A stretch of 64,000 bases of DNA from Colwellia sp. (GCA_013215385.1 JABSOY010000010.1:124001-188000); one strand, 5' to 3'; positions 17,285-28,947 are shown, counted from the stretch's first letter. The notes: generated by a model not told the origin, from the letters alone. Numbers and translations: made by a program.

Positions 17285-17359
17285 TATTCCCTTTCTATTT
17301 TACTTAGGGTTTATCAAGCTATATCCGTGAACTCTAGGTGGTTGCTTAAACCAAATAGC

Positions 17360-17433
17360 AAGCGTTACCGATAATACTCGAGTAACGCTTTTAAAATGTT
17401 AATACACACCGTTGTCGGCAGTGTGTATTAACA
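17360..17433 (+). terminator. Tandem hairpins after pldA
   Basis: The first hairpin is AAGCGTTAC/GTAACGCTT (17360-17390) followed by TTTTAAAA. The second is a perfect 13-bp stem TGTTAATACACAC/GTGTGTATTAACA (17397-17433, 11-base loop). They lie in the convergent gap between pldA and the M9 peptidase gene and probably act as back-to-back terminators. The rest of the 303-bp gap is featureless. Confidence 0.6.
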
Positions 17434-17587
17434 ACTTAAAGTAAACCAAAACAGTTTTGACAAGAGCCTCATAAGTTAACTTTAAATAATCAGCCCTCCA
17501 CTCAGTTACACCCACACAATGATTCATGAATTACTGAAAACTCATATTTTATGGTTTTATATAATCTAATAATCAGTGAGTTATATA

Positions 17588-19573
17588 TTATTTGTTTTTT
17601 AGCGCATTAGCATGCCAGTACTGCCAGTGCATGTGCTCAGATGTTTCGAGTAAATGTTTTGGCTGTAAATAATCTTTGTACGTATAACGATAAAACTGTC
17701 TTGGTTTGTTTTCTTTATTTTCATTTTCTTGCACATTTTTGATGTTTTCTTTTTCGTGGCTAACTAACCATGCTTTGAATGAATCTGCATGTTTTTCACC
17801 TAGGGTAGTTAATAAGGTTTTATAACCAGAAAAATAATCAGTTTTCAGAAAATTCGCTAACTGACGATATTGTTTTTGATGATTTTCATACATGTAACGT
17901 ACGGCTAAATAGCCCCATTTATACACACGATCGCCACCATCTTTGTATTCGGTATTAAAAACATCAGACAAACTTGGCCAGTCTTTTTGTTCTGTATCGG
18001 CCATTTTTTTGAAGGCTTTCGGATTGACATCGCCTTTAGATATATATTCAGCTAGGCCTTCAGACCACCACACCATATGTGATGGGAAGTGGTTAAAGGT
18101 ATCATATTTGATAAAACGGCCATCAAGGTAATGCACGTATTCGTGATTTAAGTTCCATACTTTAAACTCAGGACGAACCCAAAAATGCTCGTAAGAATAA
18201 AACGTGGCAATATTATCGGGATCTTGCACTGTACCTTCAATATACATACCACCATTATCGGTATTAATGTCAAAAACTAGCTGACCAAACTTGTTATATT
18301 CACTCGCATTTTCAAATACGACAACTCGTAATGAGTCGTTATAGTCATTAGCAACGGGTTGCTTTTTTGTCGCGAGCTTTTCATGAAAGCTAGACTCTTG
18401 AGCAGTTAATTGTTGACATGAATCGCTCAACTGAGCTTCTGTCATCTCTTGGCTTAGAATATATAAACTTGCCGAGCACACATGTTTATTGGGGAGGGTT
18501 TGTTCAATAGTCGGGGTTATACAGCGGTTTGCTAGCGTGCCTTCTTCACATTCAGACTTACCTCGAAACGTACTGACCACGTAAGGAATACTAAACTGTG
18601 TTTTAATTTGTACTCTTGTCAGGCTTTTATCACTAGAAAGTGCTGACCAAACAGTATTGTCTAACTCGCTCATTTTCTGCTGAACAGGCAGTGTTAATAT
18701 GTCGTCATCGAGCTTTTTTTGATCACCTTCACTACGCAGATAATATTCGTTTAAATACTGTTTGTTATAAAGATTATAGTAATTAGCTAATGCCCATGTG
18801 GCATGTTGTTGTGGCCAATTATCGCCCCGTAGTGTGGAATTTTTAGCGGTTAAAAAATTACTTAATGACGTCGCTATAATTTCACCTTTTAACACGGCAT
18901 TGATATGAATGTCTTTATTTTTCCGCCTCGCTTCATAAGGTAAAATTGCTGCTGAACGTAGTATTTCCCATAAAGCATAATCAACGGCTAGCTCGTCAGG
19001 CAGGTCAGTATTGGCATATAAGTCGATAAGTTTACTCAACGGCTTTACATGATCGGCAAGAGAGGCTTGTAATGGCTCTAAATAATACAATCGATATAAG
19101 GCTACCGCATAGTTTTCATGTAATCGAGCCGAGTTAACATTTACTTGATAAAACCCTGGCATGGCCTGTAATGCCAGTAGGGCATTATTTAACGATGAGG
19201 CAGTGTGCTCAGGCCAATCTTTATCCTTGCCGAAGCTAGTATAAATACGTAAATAGTAGCTCAACTTATTTAACGCTTGGTTTGACATATCACCTTGCTG
19301 AGCATAATAAGTAATAGCATTTGCCACATCATGCAATAAATTTTCTTGCATATGGTCAAAGTCGTTACTCCATTGCAGACTAAGCTCAGTATCCAGTAAT
19401 TTAGTTATCGAAAGCTTTTCTATCGCCGCACGAGAGATATTTGCTGACTGCTTAATCATGTTTGTCATGACCACAGGTTTAGTTATATCAGTTAGTTGTG
19501 AACATGCACCGAGTAAAGCGCAACTACTTAGTATTGAAAGCAATACACGGCTTGGTTTGATTTTTTTATTCAT
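17588..19573 (-). CDS. M9 collagenase-like metallopeptidase lipoprotein
   Basis: It has a lipoprotein signal peptide with lipobox LLGAC (Cys near 24). The zinc site is HEYVH in NHEYVHYLDGRF, with the downstream glutamate in WWSEGLAEYIS. This spacing and sequence match the Vibrio-type M9 collagenase catalytic domain. The region before it (about 90-330) resembles the helical M9 N-terminal activator domain. At 661 residues it lacks the PKD/PPC collagen-binding C-terminal domains of secreted collagenases. A cell-attached protease acting on collagen-like or other peptides is plausible; the substrate is unknown. Confidence 0.85.
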   Translation of the reverse strand: MNKKIKPSRVLLSILSSCALLGACSQLTDITKPVVMTNMIKQSANISRAAIEKLSITKLLDTELSLQWSNDFDHMQENLLHDVANAITYYAQQGDMSNQALNKLSYYLRIYTSFGKDKDWPEHTASSLNNALLALQAMPGFYQVNVNSARLHENYAVALYRLYYLEPLQASLADHVKPLSKLIDLYANTDLPDELAVDYALWEILRSAAILPYEARRKNKDIHINAVLKGEIIATSLSNFLTAKNSTLRGDNWPQQHATWALANYYNLYNKQYLNEYYLRSEGDQKKLDDDILTLPVQQKMSELDNTVWSALSSDKSLTRVQIKTQFSIPYVVSTFRGKSECEEGTLANRCITPTIEQTLPNKHVCSASLYILSQEMTEAQLSDSCQQLTAQESSFHEKLATKKQPVANDYNDSLRVVVFENASEYNKFGQLVFDINTDNGGMYIEGTVQDPDNIATFYSYEHFWVRPEFKVWNLNHEYVHYLDGRFIKYDTFNHFPSHMVWWSEGLAEYISKGDVNPKAFKKMADTEQKDWPSLSDVFNTEYKDGGDRVYKWGYLAVRYMYENHQKQYRQLANFLKTDYFSGYKTLLTTLGEKHADSFKAWLVSHEKENIKNVQENENKENKPRQFYRYTYKDYLQPKHLLETSEHMHWQYWHANALKNK

Positions 19574-19671
19574 TTTATTTTTATAACTGTTTAAATGTGA
19601 TTGGATACAATATACATCAAGCGAATTAAGATGAATAGTAGAAAGATATTTTAGCTTAAAGAAGATAAATG

Positions 19672-19700
19672 ACGTGCTTATTCTTGATAAATAAGCACGT
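19672..19700 (-). terminator. Hairpin after the NhaC-type antiporter gene
   Basis: A 10-bp perfect stem ACGTGCTTAT/ATAAGCACGT with a 9-base loop lies about 30 bp past the antiporter stop. There is no strong T run on the minus strand, so termination is likely but unproven. Confidence 0.45.
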
Positions 19701-19730
19701 TAGGCAGGATACTTGGGCGTTACTTGGGTA

Positions 19731-21059
19731 TTATTTGGTGATACGCCAAAAAGCAATACTGGCAACAACGAGCAATATCATTGGGTAAAAAGCGCTTGAG
19801 ACCACTGCTAATGGTGATATTTTTAATGTTGCCCCTAATAATAATGCTTGCGCACCATAAGGCAGTAATCCTTGGTTAATACAGGCATAAATATCTAATA
19901 AACTTGCTGAGTGCGCAGGGCTAACTTCGCCATCTTCGGCAAGTTCTTTCGCGGTTTCACCGGTCACAATAATTGATACTGTGTTATTAGCAGTAAAAAA
20001 ATTACAAATAAAAGCTAGCGATGCTATGCCTAGACCTGCGGCACGTTTTTTATTATTTGGGTTAAGCTTGCGTGCGAAACTTTCGATAATATCTGTTAAT
20101 GCGGCTAAACCACCTTGGCGTTTTATTAACTCACTTAAGCCACCAATGAACAGTGATAATATAAAGATGTCCTGCATGCTACCAAAGCCGGTATTGATAT
20201 CGCTTACCCAAGCAGATAATTGGTAGCTATTGTCAAACATGCCAATGGCTGCGGCGAGAATGATTCCAACAATTAACACCACAAAAACATTAATACCCAT
20301 TAATGCTAGCGTTAAAATAGCAATGTATGGTAACAAACCAAGGATTTTAATATCTTGAACTTGCTCATGAGGAATGCTCACGCCCATCGAAGCATAAATA
20401 ATTAAACATAACAGAGCGGCTGGCACAGCAAATTTAAAGTTCACCTTAAACTTATCTTTCATGTGTGCGCCCTGACTTCTCGTGGACGCTATAGTCGTAT
20501 CAGATATTATTGATAAATTGTCGCCAAAAATAGCGCCAGAAATAATACAACCAGCCACTATTGACGCATCTAAATTGGCTGATTCAATAAAACCTAATGC
20601 AACAGGGGCAATCGCGGCAATAGTGCCCATTGATGTGCCCATGGCAGTAGCAATAAAAGCAGAGACTAAAAATAAACCAGGCAGTAACAAGTAATCAGGA
20701 AAAAACGACAAACCTAATTGTACGCTAGCATCAACACTACCGGTCGATTTTGCTACTATTGCAAAGGCGCCCGCGAGTAAATAAATAATGCACATGGTAA
20801 TAATGTTTGAATGGCCAGCACCAGTAATAAATTGGCTCACTTGCTCATTTATACTGTCCTTGCCTAAAAACACCGCGACTAATATCGCCGGAATGATGGC
20901 AATGCTGGCAGGGAGTTGATAAAAAGCAAAGTCCTCACCTTGTAGGGTCAGAACAATGCCCGTACCGAGAAAAAGCCCGAGAAAAACCCCAAATGGCAGT
21001 AAGCTTAATAAGCTTTTTTCGGGCGAAGAATTTAAGGGTTTTGTTAGTTCATTACTCAT
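19731..21059 (-). CDS. NhaC-type Na+/H+ antiporter family transporter
   Basis: A multi-spanning membrane protein (about 11 hydrophobic segments, 442 residues from this start). Landmarks are SAFIATAMGTSMGTIAAIAPVA, ISGAIFGDNLSIISDTTIAST and FICNFFTANNTVSIIVTG, which match the NhaC/Na+:H+ antiporter superfamily (the GDNLSxISDTT segment is diagnostic). It probably exchanges sodium or an amino-acid-like solute for protons, fitting a marine cell. The ATG at 21059 (MSNELTKP) is chosen; an in-frame ATG at 21077 is possible and neither has a clear ribosome site. Confidence 0.85.
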   Translation of the reverse strand: MSNELTKPLNSSPEKSLLSLLPFGVFLGLFLGTGIVLTLQGEDFAFYQLPASIAIIPAILVAVFLGKDSINEQVSQFITGAGHSNIITMCIIYLLAGAFAIVAKSTGSVDASVQLGLSFFPDYLLLPGLFLVSAFIATAMGTSMGTIAAIAPVALGFIESANLDASIVAGCIISGAIFGDNLSIISDTTIASTRSQGAHMKDKFKVNFKFAVPAALLCLIIYASMGVSIPHEQVQDIKILGLLPYIAILTLALMGINVFVVLIVGIILAAAIGMFDNSYQLSAWVSDINTGFGSMQDIFILSLFIGGLSELIKRQGGLAALTDIIESFARKLNPNNKKRAAGLGIASLAFICNFFTANNTVSIIVTGETAKELAEDGEVSPAHSASLLDIYACINQGLLPYGAQALLLGATLKISPLAVVSSAFYPMILLVVASIAFWRITK

Positions 21060-21146
21060 AAAATTTATCTTTAACATTAAGTTAAGGCTAGTCTAGCGTA
21101 AACACCTTTGATAACAAAATGATAAAGCACCATTTACGCATCCAGT

Positions 21147-21507
21147 TATACCAATTCCAATAAGTTTCTTCCTTTTCAGAGCTTTCCAGCGGTTTGAGAA
21201 CAAACATAATTTTTTTGCATATAGTTATTCTCGGCTTTGTCTCCTGAGTCGCTCTACCTCCTGCATCCATGCAGTCGTATATGAAAGAAATTATGTGCGG
21301 TTATCTAATCGCTGGAAAACTCCCGTAGGGTGAGTTTAAAAGGCTTACACACTGCGTTATTGATTTTGATAAGGTTCCTACATGGATGTAGGATATTAGG
21401 GTAATGCAGGAGCAATTACCGAGGATAACCATTCTCTTCAATCAAGGCCTTGCCTCTAAGCTTTTTAAATCTCACTGAGTAGGAACTAACTTAATGGACT
21501 TGGTATT
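21147..21507. mobile_element. MITE-like element with terminal inverted repeats
   Basis: The left end (21147-21172, TATACCAATTCCAATAAG...) and right end (21482-21507, ...CTTAATGGACTTGGTATT) are inverted repeats matching at 21 of 26 positions. Inner inverted pairs are GTGAG.TTTAAAAGGCTTA (21330-21347) with TAAGCTTTTTAAATCTCAC (21457-21475), plus short palindromes CTGCATCCATGCAG and TCCTACATGGATGTAGGA. The interior has no credible gene. This looks like a non-autonomous transposable or dispersed repeat of about 361 bp. It fills the 581-bp gap between the antiporter gene and fklB; the remaining bases to the right carry the fklB promoter. Confidence 0.65.
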
Positions 21508-21640
21508 ATTATAATTTATAACAAAATGTCGCAAATTCAAGCTACAGACCTTTAGCAGTTTATGTTATCCTTTCGCGAATTTTTTATCATATCGCCATAT
21601 TGTACAATGATTGTGCTGGTGAAAACATTAAGTGGATATC

Positions 21641-22264
21641 ATGTCAGAAAAAACATTTGAAACTATCGAACAACGCGTAAGTTACGGTGTAGGTCGTCAA
21701 TTAGGTGATCAATTACGTAGCAATCCTTTTAAAGAATTTGACATATCTGCTGTACAAGCAGGTTTAGCTGATGCTCTTGCTAATGCAAAAAGCCAAGTGT
21801 CAGACGAAGATTTGAACGAAGCATTCTCTGTTATTTCTAAAAAGATGCAAGAATTAGAGCAAACTGCAGCTAAAGAAAAGTCAGCTGAAGGCGAAGCGTA
21901 TTTAGCTGAAAATGCTAAACGTGACGAAGTTACTGTTTTAGAATCAGGCTTGCAATATGAAGTATTAGCAACCGGCGAAGGCGAAAAGCCAACAGCTGCT
22001 AGTACCGTTCGTACGCATTACCACGGTTCTTTCATCAATGGCGACGTTTTTGATAGCTCTGTAGATCGTGGCCAACCTGCTGAATTTCCAGTAGGCGGCG
22101 TTATCGCTGGTTGGACTGAAGCATTACAGTTAATGACTGAAGGTTCAAAATGGCGTTTATACGTACCTTACAACTTAGCTTATGGTGAGCAAGGTTCACA
22201 AGGTTCTATTCCTCCTTATGCAACATTGATATTTGATGTTGAATTATTAGCAATCGTTAGCTAA
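21641..22264 (+). CDS. fklB: FKBP-type peptidyl-prolyl isomerase, FklB/FKBP22
   Basis: The N-terminal dimerisation helices (TFETIEQRVSYGVGRQLGDQL) are followed by a long helix, then the C-terminal FKBP domain (VRTHYHGSFINGDVFDSS, FPVGGVIAGWTEALQLM, YVPYNLAYGEQGSQGSIPPYATLIFDVELL). The FK506-site residues Y, F, V-I and W are in place. At 207 residues it is normal for FklB. It is cytosolic, with no signal peptide. The ATG at 21641 (MSEKTFETIE) is chosen over GTG at 21632 by family alignment. It is monocistronic with its own terminator. Confidence 0.93.
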   Translation: MSEKTFETIEQRVSYGVGRQLGDQLRSNPFKEFDISAVQAGLADALANAKSQVSDEDLNEAFSVISKKMQELEQTAAKEKSAEGEAYLAENAKRDEVTVLESGLQYEVLATGEGEKPTAASTVRTHYHGSFINGDVFDSSVDRGQPAEFPVGGVIAGWTEALQLMTEGSKWRLYVPYNLAYGEQGSQGSIPPYATLIFDVELLAIVS

Positions 22265-22272
22265 TAAATTTT

Positions 22273-22297
22273 AAAGCCCTCAATTGAGGGCTTTTTT
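22273..22297 (+). terminator. Rho-independent terminator of fklB
   Basis: Stem AAGCCCTC/GAGGGCTT with loop AATT and a run of six T, about 10 bp after the stop. Confidence 0.9.
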
Positions 22298-22389
22298 ATG
22301 AATGCACTTTAGCTATAGCGCTAAAATATATTCATAAAAAACTGCTGAACCTTAACTGATTAAACACGCATAGTAGAATAAGTCTCAAT

Positions 22390-22812
22390 ATGAAAAGCAA
22401 ACAGCTCGACCATTTGTTCCAAGCATATATTTCTGCTTTTAAGCATTATGACTTATCGGCAGTACAAGCGTGTTATCAATTGCCTTGTACTTTGCATACC
22501 CCAGATAAGATCGCATATATTGCTAACAATGTTAGTTTTAAGCAAGAATTTGACGATATATTTACTGTCTTACGACATGCTAATACCGAAAATATTATTG
22601 CGACTAAAGCGACTTACAGTTTAGGTATAGACGATACTATCGACGTTTGTATCGACTGGGCGTTTATTGATAAGAGCAAAGAAGTGTTCGCCGATTTTTG
22701 TGCTTTTTATCATTTAGTTAAAGTAGCAGAACAATATAAAATTATCAGTGTGGTATCACATGATTTATCTAACAGTGTTGCCTTAACGTTTGATTTAGCA
22801 ATAACGAATTAA
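22390..22812 (+). CDS. Hypothetical NTF2/SnoaL-like protein
   Basis: The 140-residue cytosolic protein starts HLFQAYISAFKHYDLSAVQACYQLPCTLHTPD, the usual first helices and strand of the NTF2-like/SnoaL fold (quoted in part). It then has beta strands with IDVCIDWAFID and FADFCAFYHLVKVAEQYKI. No active-site residues can be assigned. It sits 21 bp upstream of dapB in the same direction and may share its transcript. The fold assignment is tentative. Confidence 0.6.
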   Translation: MKSKQLDHLFQAYISAFKHYDLSAVQACYQLPCTLHTPDKIAYIANNVSFKQEFDDIFTVLRHANTENIIATKATYSLGIDDTIDVCIDWAFIDKSKEVFADFCAFYHLVKVAEQYKIISVVSHDLSNSVALTFDLAITN

Positions 22813-23649
<837 letters not shown>

Positions 23650-23663
23650 GTAAAATATAATAG

Positions 23664-23687
23664 AAAACAGCTACTTTTAGCTGTTTT
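23664..23687 (+). terminator. Rho-independent terminator of dapB
   Basis: A perfect 10-bp stem AAAACAGCTA/TAGCTGTTTT with loop CTTT, about 15 bp after the stop. Confidence 0.8.
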
Positions 23688-23769
23688 AGATGAAAATTGA
23701 ATTAAACACTTAGTTTTTTACAATTATCGCTAGACGAAAATGCGATACAAGCGTAAAATAAGTGGATTT

Positions 23770-23815
23770 TGTCAAAAATTTAGTCATTCGATTAACAATA
23801 ACGAAATTTTTGACA
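23770..23815 (+). promoter_or_regulatory. carA upstream inverted repeat with TTGACA
   Basis: A perfect 12-bp inverted repeat TGTCAAAAATTT (23770-23781) / AAATTTTTGACA (23804-23815) lies about 120-165 bp before carA. Its right arm ends in a consensus -35 TTGACA, although a matching -10 at the right spacing is poor. It may be a regulator site over a carAB promoter. The regulator is not identified; carAB in enterics is controlled by arginine and pyrimidines. Confidence 0.45.
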
Positions 23816-23934
23816 TTTTTTTGTGGGTGTTCCTCTATGAAATAAATTAGAGAGCAAGCCACGCGTAATTAATACTTAATGATGTTTCTTTAGTTGTACA
23901 TCGTTAAGCTTCTTTCTTCTTTACGGAGGTTAAA

Positions 23935-25074
23935 TTGACTAAATCTGCTATTTTAGTGCTTGAAGACGGCACTGTATTTAAAGGCACCGCAATCGGTGCA
24001 GACGGAGCGGCTGTTGGTGAAGTAGTATTCAATACTTCAATGACCGGTTACCAAGAAATTCTCACCGACCCTTCATATGCAGAGCAAATTATTACCCTAA
24101 CTTACCCGCATATTGGTAATACAGGTACCAATAGTGAAGATGAAGAATCAAACACTATTTCGGCAAAAGGTTTAGTTATTCGAGATTTACCGCTTTTAGC
24201 GAGTAATTTTCGAAATGAACAAAATTTAAGCGATTACCTAAAAGCGAATAATATATTGGGAATTGCCGATATTGATACGCGTAAATTAACCCGTATTCTC
24301 CGTGAAAAAGGTGCACAAAACGGTTGTATCATGACTGTTGATACAATCACTGAAGCCGCAGAAACAGAAGCTTTAACACAAGCTAAAGCATTTCCGGGTC
24401 TTAAGGGCATGGACTTAGCGAAAGTTGTTTCAACGAAAGAGCAATACCAATGGACAGAAGGAAGTTGGGAATTAGGAAAAGGCTACATTACCCCTGAAAA
24501 TTCTCAGTTTCACGTAGTTGCTTACGATTTCGGTGCAAAACGTAATATTTTACGTATGTTAGTAGACCGTGGTTGTAAAGTAACGGTAGTTCCTGCGCAA
24601 ACATCGGCAAGCGATGTTTTAGCGATGAAACCTGATGGGATTTTCTTATCAAATGGACCGGGTGATCCAGAACCATGTGATTACGCTATTGCTGCAATTA
24701 AAACATTCTTAGAAACAGATACACCTATCTTTGGTATTTGTTTAGGTCATCAACTGCTTGGTTTAGCCAGTGGTGCCAAAACAATTAAAATGAAATTTGG
24801 CCATCATGGTGGTAATCATCCGGTTAAAGATTTTGATCGTAATGTAGTGATGATCACTGCGCAAAACCATGGTTTTGCCATTGATGAAGATAATATGCCA
24901 GCAAACTTGAAAGTAACACACGTATCGTTATTTGATAATTCAATTCAAGGTGTTCATCGTACAGACAAGCCAGCGTTTAGTTTTCAAGGTCATCCTGAAG
25001 CGAGCCCTGGACCAGCAGATGCTGCACCATTGTTTGATCATTTCATCGACTTAATGAACGATGCAAAAGCTTAG
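23935..25074 (+). CDS. carA: Carbamoyl-phosphate synthase small subunit
   Basis: The glutamine amidotransferase subunit supplies ammonia to CarB for pyrimidine and arginine synthesis. The N-terminal CPSase_sm_chain domain ([23 protein letters not shown]) is followed by a class I GATase: ISNGPGDP-like [12 protein letters not shown], nucleophile Cys in [15 protein letters not shown], and the His/Glu of [11 protein letters not shown]. The length of 379 residues is normal. It starts with TTG at 23935 behind a strong ACGGAGGT; a TTG start is also known for E. coli carA. It forms an operon with carB 31 bp downstream. Confidence 0.97.
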   Translation: MTKSAILVLEDGTVFKGTAIGADGAAVGEVVFNTSMTGYQEILTDPSYAEQIITLTYPHIGNTGTNSEDEESNTISAKGLVIRDLPLLASNFRNEQNLSDYLKANNILGIADIDTRKLTRILREKGAQNGCIMTVDTITEAAETEALTQAKAFPGLKGMDLAKVVSTKEQYQWTEGSWELGKGYITPENSQFHVVAYDFGAKRNILRMLVDRGCKVTVVPAQTSASDVLAMKPDGIFLSNGPGDPEPCDYAIAAIKTFLETDTPIFGICLGHQLLGLASGAKTIKMKFGHHGGNHPVKDFDRNVVMITAQNHGFAIDEDNMPANLKVTHVSLFDNSIQGVHRTDKPAFSFQGHPEASPGPADAAPLFDHFIDLMNDAKA

Positions 25075-25105
25075 CACTTAAACAAGATATAGAGAGAACT
25101 GAAAA

Positions 25106-28100
25106 ATGGCAAAACGTACTGATATAAAAAGTATCTTGATTTTAGGCGCAGGCCCAATTGTTATTGGTCAAGCCTGTGAATTTGATTACTCTGGCGCACA
25201 AGCCTGTAAAGCACTTCGAGAAGAAGGCTACCGAGTTATTTTAGTTAACTCAAATCCTGCAACAATAATGACTGACCCTGAAATGGCCGATGCAACTTAT
25301 ATCGAACCTATTCACTGGGAAGTTGTGCGTAAAATCATTGAAAAAGAACGTCCTTGTGCTGTTCTCCCAACAATGGGTGGTCAAACGGCTTTGAACTGTG
25401 CTTTAGAGCTTGAAGCAAAAGGCGTATTAAAAGAATTTAATGTTGAGATGATCGGCGCCACAGCTGATGCGATTGATAAAGCTGAAAACAGAAGTCGTTT
25501 CGACAAAGCAATGAAAGCGATTGGATTAGACACGCCAAATGCTGAAATTGTCCATACCATTGAAGAAGCGCATAAAGCGGTTAAGCATTTAGGTTTTCCT
25601 TGTATTATTCGTCCGTCATTTACCATGGGTGGCACCGGCGGTGGTATCGCATACAATATCGAAGAATTTGATGAAATTTGTACCCGCGGTTTAGATCTTT
25701 CGCCAACCTCAGAATTATTAATTGATGAATCATTAATCGGTTGGAAAGAATATGAAATGGAAGTGGTGCGCGACAAAAATGATAACTGTATCATTATTTG
25801 TTCGATTGAAAACGTCGACCCTATGGGTATTCATACCGGTGACTCAATCACCGTTGCACCTGCTCAAACGCTAACTGACAAAGAATACCAAATCATGCGT
25901 AATGCCTCGATTGCGGTATTGCGTGAAATTGGTGTTGAAACAGGTGGTTCAAACGTACAATTTGGCATTTGTCCTGAGACTGGCCGTATGGTTATTATTG
26001 AGATGAATCCACGTGTCTCTCGTTCATCAGCCTTAGCATCGAAAGCAACGGGTTTCCCAATTGCTAAAATCGCGGCTAAGTTAGCGGTCGGTTATACGCT
26101 TGATGAATTAACTAACGATATTACTGGCGGTAAAACACCGGCATCATTTGAACCAACTATCGATTATGTTGTTACTAAAATACCACGTTTTAACTTTGAA
26201 AAATTTGCCGGTTGTGAAGACAGATTAACTACCCAGATGAAGTCTGTCGGTGAAGTGATGTCGATTGGTCGTAATCAACAAGAATCATTACAAAAAGCGT
26301 TACGTGGTTTAGAAGTTGGCGTAAATGGTTTTGACTCTATGGTTGATGTGACTCAACCTGGTGCTAAAACGAAAATAATGCATGAACTGCAAGAAGCCGG
26401 TGCCGACCGTATTTGGTATATCGGTGATGCTTTTCGTTTAGGTTTAACGGTTGATGATATTTACCGCTTAACTATGATTGATCGTTGGTTCCTGATTCAA
26501 ATCGAAGATATTATTTTAGAAGAAGCAAAAGTGATTGAAGGCGGCTTGAAAATATTAACCCCTGAATATTTGCGTCAACTAAAACGCAAAGGGTTTGCTG
26601 ACTCTCGTCTTGCCGATTTAATTGGTATAGCAGAAGCTGAAGTTCGTAAAAAACGCCACAACGCAGATATTTACCCTGTTTATAAACGTGTAGATACTTG
26701 TGCTGCTGAATTTAGTTCTGATACCGCTTATATGTATTCAACTTACGACGAAGAATGTGAAGCTAATCCGACCGATAAAGAATCAATCATGATCTTAGGT
26801 GGCGGGCCAAACCGTATTGGCCAAGGTATTGAATTTGATTACTGTTGTGTACATGCTGCATTAGCATTACGTGAAGACGGTTATGAAACCATTATGGTGA
26901 ACTGTAACCCTGAAACTGTTTCTACTGATTATGATACTTCTGACCGTTTATATTTTGAATCAATCACCTTTGAAGATGTATTAGAAATCGTTCGTATTGA
27001 AAAGCCAAAAGGCGTTATCGTGCAATACGGTGGTCAAACACCACTTAAATTAGCACGTGCTTTAGAAGCGGCTGGTGTACCTATTATCGGTACTTCTCCA
27101 GATGCTATTGATAGAGCTGAAGACAGAGAACGTTTCCAACAAGCCGTTGACCGTTTAGGTTTATTACAGCCTGAAAATGCTACGGTAACCTCATTAGAAG
27201 AAGCCATGGCCAAAGCCGAAGGTATTGGTTTCCCTCTTGTTGTACGTCCGTCATATGTTCTCGGTGGCCGTGCAATGGAAATCGTTTATGACCTTGACGA
27301 TTTACGTCGCTATATGACAGAAGCTGTTAGCGTTTCAAATGATTCACCCGTATTACTTGATCACTTCCTTGATGACGCTATTGAAGTTGATATTGATCTT
27401 GTTTGTGATGGCACTGATGTTGTTATTGGCGGTATTATGCAACATATTGAACAAGCGGGTGTTCACTCAGGTGATTCGGCCTGTTCATTACCTGCTTATA
27501 GTTTAAGTAAAGAAATACAAGATGTTATGCGTAAGCAAGTGACTGACTTAGCCTTTGAGTTAGGTGTCATTGGCTTAATGAATACGCAAATGGCCGTAAA
27601 AGATAACGAGGTTTATATCATTGAAGTAAACCCACGTGCTGCTCGAACTATTCCATTTGTATCAAAAGCAACGGCAGTACCTCTAGCTAAAGTAGGCGCT
27701 CGGGTAATGGCAGGTAAATCACTGAAAGAGCTGGGTATAACGACAGAAGTAATTCCTCCATATTTCTCCGTGAAAGAAGTGGTAATTCCTTTTAACAAGT
27801 TTCACGGCAGTGACCCATTAGTTGGCCCAGAAATGCGCTCAACAGGTGAAGTTATGGGCGTTGGAGATACATTTGAAGAAGCATATGCTAAAGCTAGTTT
27901 AGGTGCTGGTGTTTCTGTGCCTAAATCAGGACGTGCGTTAATATCTGTTCGTGATAGTGATAAAAAACGTGTGGTTGATTTAGCGAAACAGCTGGTTGCT
28001 TTAGGATATGATGTAGATGCTACTCACGGAACGGCAGTTATTTTAGGCGAAGCCAATATACCATGTCGCTTAGTGAATAAAGTTCAAGAAGGTCGTCCAC

Positions 28101-28324
28101 ATATTCTTGATAGAATAAAAAATGGTGAATATAGTTATATTATTAACACCACAGAAGGTCGTAAAGCGATTGAAGATTCTAAAGTATTGCGTGGCGGAGC
28201 TTTGCGTTATAAAGTAGCTTACACTACAACGCTTAATGCAGCTTTTGCTACTTGTCAGGCTCATGCCGCAGATGACAGGAATACAGTAACTTCTATTCAA
28301 GAATTGCATAAAAAGTGTAAATAG
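25106..28324 (+). CDS. carB: Carbamoyl-phosphate synthase large subunit
   Basis: At 1072 residues it is full length. It has two homologous halves, each with a pre-ATP-grasp and an ATP-grasp domain: [19 protein letters not shown] and [16 protein letters not shown] in the first, [19 protein letters not shown] and [16 protein letters not shown] in the second. The C-terminal MGS-like allosteric domain ([21 protein letters not shown] ... [14 protein letters not shown]) binds UMP/ornithine in known enzymes. Makes carbamoyl phosphate together with CarA. Confidence 0.98.
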   Translation: MAKRTDIKSILILGAGPIVIGQACEFDYSGAQACKALREEGYRVILVNSNPATIMTDPEMADATYIEPIHWEVVRKIIEKERPCAVLPTMGGQTALNCALELEAKGVLKEFNVEMIGATADAIDKAENRSRFDKAMKAIGLDTPNAEIVHTIEEAHKAVKHLGFPCIIRPSFTMGGTGGGIAYNIEEFDEICTRGLDLSPTSELLIDESLIGWKEYEMEVVRDKNDNCIIICSIENVDPMGIHTGDSITVAPAQTLTDKEYQIMRNASIAVLREIGVETGGSNVQFGICPETGRMVIIEMNPRVSRSSALASKATGFPIAKIAAKLAVGYTLDELTNDITGGKTPASFEPTIDYVVTKIPRFNFEKFAGCEDRLTTQMKSVGEVMSIGRNQQESLQKALRGLEVGVNGFDSMVDVTQPGAKTKIMHELQEAGADRIWYIGDAFRLGLTVDDIYRLTMIDRWFLIQIEDIILEEAKVIEGGLKILTPEYLRQLKRKGFADSRLADLIGIAEAEVRKKRHNADIYPVYKRVDTCAAEFSSDTAYMYSTYDEECEANPTDKESIMILGGGPNRIGQGIEFDYCCVHAALALREDGYETIMVNCNPETVSTDYDTSDRLYFESITFEDVLEIVRIEKPKGVIVQYGGQTPLKLARALEAAGVPIIGTSPDAIDRAEDRERFQQAVDRLGLLQPENATVTSLEEAMAKAEGIGFPLVVRPSYVLGGRAMEIVYDLDDLRRYMTEAVSVSNDSPVLLDHFLDDAIEVDIDLVCDGTDVVIGGIMQHIEQAGVHSGDSACSLPAYSLSKEIQDVMRKQVTDLAFELGVIGLMNTQMAVKDNEVYIIEVNPRAARTIPFVSKATAVPLAKVGARVMAGKSLKELGITTEVIPPYFSVKEVVIPFNKFHGSDPLVGPEMRSTGEVMGVGDTFEEAYAKASLGAGVSVPKSGRALISVRDSDKKRVVDLAKQLVALGYDVDATHGTAVILGEANIPCRLVNKVQEGRPHILDRIKNGEYSYIINTTEGRKAIEDSKVLRGGALRYKVAYTTTLNAAFATCQAHAADDRNTVTSIQELHKKCK

Positions 28325-28331
28325 GAAGATA

Positions 28332-28420
28332 GGCGTTTATTGCTTAATTATTAATAAATGCATAAACGCCGTTCATTAATTTTTATAAAGGTGGTGGTCA
28401 CTTAATGTGCTGCCGCCTTT
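28332..28420 (+). promoter_or_regulatory. Two hairpins between carB and greA
   Basis: GGCGTTTAT/ATAAACGCC (28332-28370) and AAAGGTGG/CCGCCTTT with one G-T pair (28387-28420). The first may terminate carB; the second lies in the probable greA leader, where enteric greA also has an attenuating leader. The functional assignment is inference. Confidence 0.45.
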
Positions 28421-28443
28421 ATCGTTAGAATAAGAAGAACATA

Positions 28444-28920
28444 ATGATTAAATATCCAATGACCCTTCGGGGTGCAGAATTGCTACACGAAGAGCTTAAG
28501 GTTTTAAAAACAGAAAAACGTCCACGCATTGTTAAAGATATTGCCACTGCTCGTGAACATGGCGATTTGAAAGAAAATGCAGAATACCATGCCGCAAAAG
28601 AAGAGCAGGGTTTTTGTGAAGGGCGTATTCAAGATATTGAAGGCCGATTGTGTAACGCACAAGTTATTGATGTAACTTCAATACCTAATCACGGTAAAGT
28701 TGTTTTTGGTACCACCGTTAAGTTATTAAATATTGATACCGAAGTTGAAGTGACCTATCAAATTGTTGGTGACGATGAGGCTGACTTTAAAACAGGAAAA
28801 ATTTCTTTAAATTCTCCTATTGCTCGTGGTTTGATTGGTAAAGAAGTTGATTCCGAAGTTGAAATCACTATACCTGGCGGCGTCGTTGAATATGAAATCG
28901 TGTCAGTTGACTATATTTAA
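28444..28920 (+). CDS. greA: Transcription elongation factor GreA
   Basis: GreA rescues backtracked RNA polymerase by stimulating transcript cleavage. The N-terminal coiled coil carries [19 protein letters not shown] with the acidic tip residues. The C-terminal FKBP-like domain contains [25 protein letters not shown] and [16 protein letters not shown]. The 158-residue length is exact for the family. It follows carAB, the common gammaproteobacterial order, and is ended by a strong terminator. Confidence 0.97.
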   Translation: MIKYPMTLRGAELLHEELKVLKTEKRPRIVKDIATAREHGDLKENAEYHAAKEEQGFCEGRIQDIEGRLCNAQVIDVTSIPNHGKVVFGTTVKLLNIDTEVEVTYQIVGDDEADFKTGKISLNSPIARGLIGKEVDSEVEITIPGGVVEYEIVSVDYI

Positions 28921-28947
28921 TTACTGATCGCTTCTATTTAAATACTG

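Noticed and set aside
21088-21270. 60-codon minus-strand ORF
   Set aside because: It lies mostly inside the MITE-like element, has no ribosome site and its composition is not protein-like.
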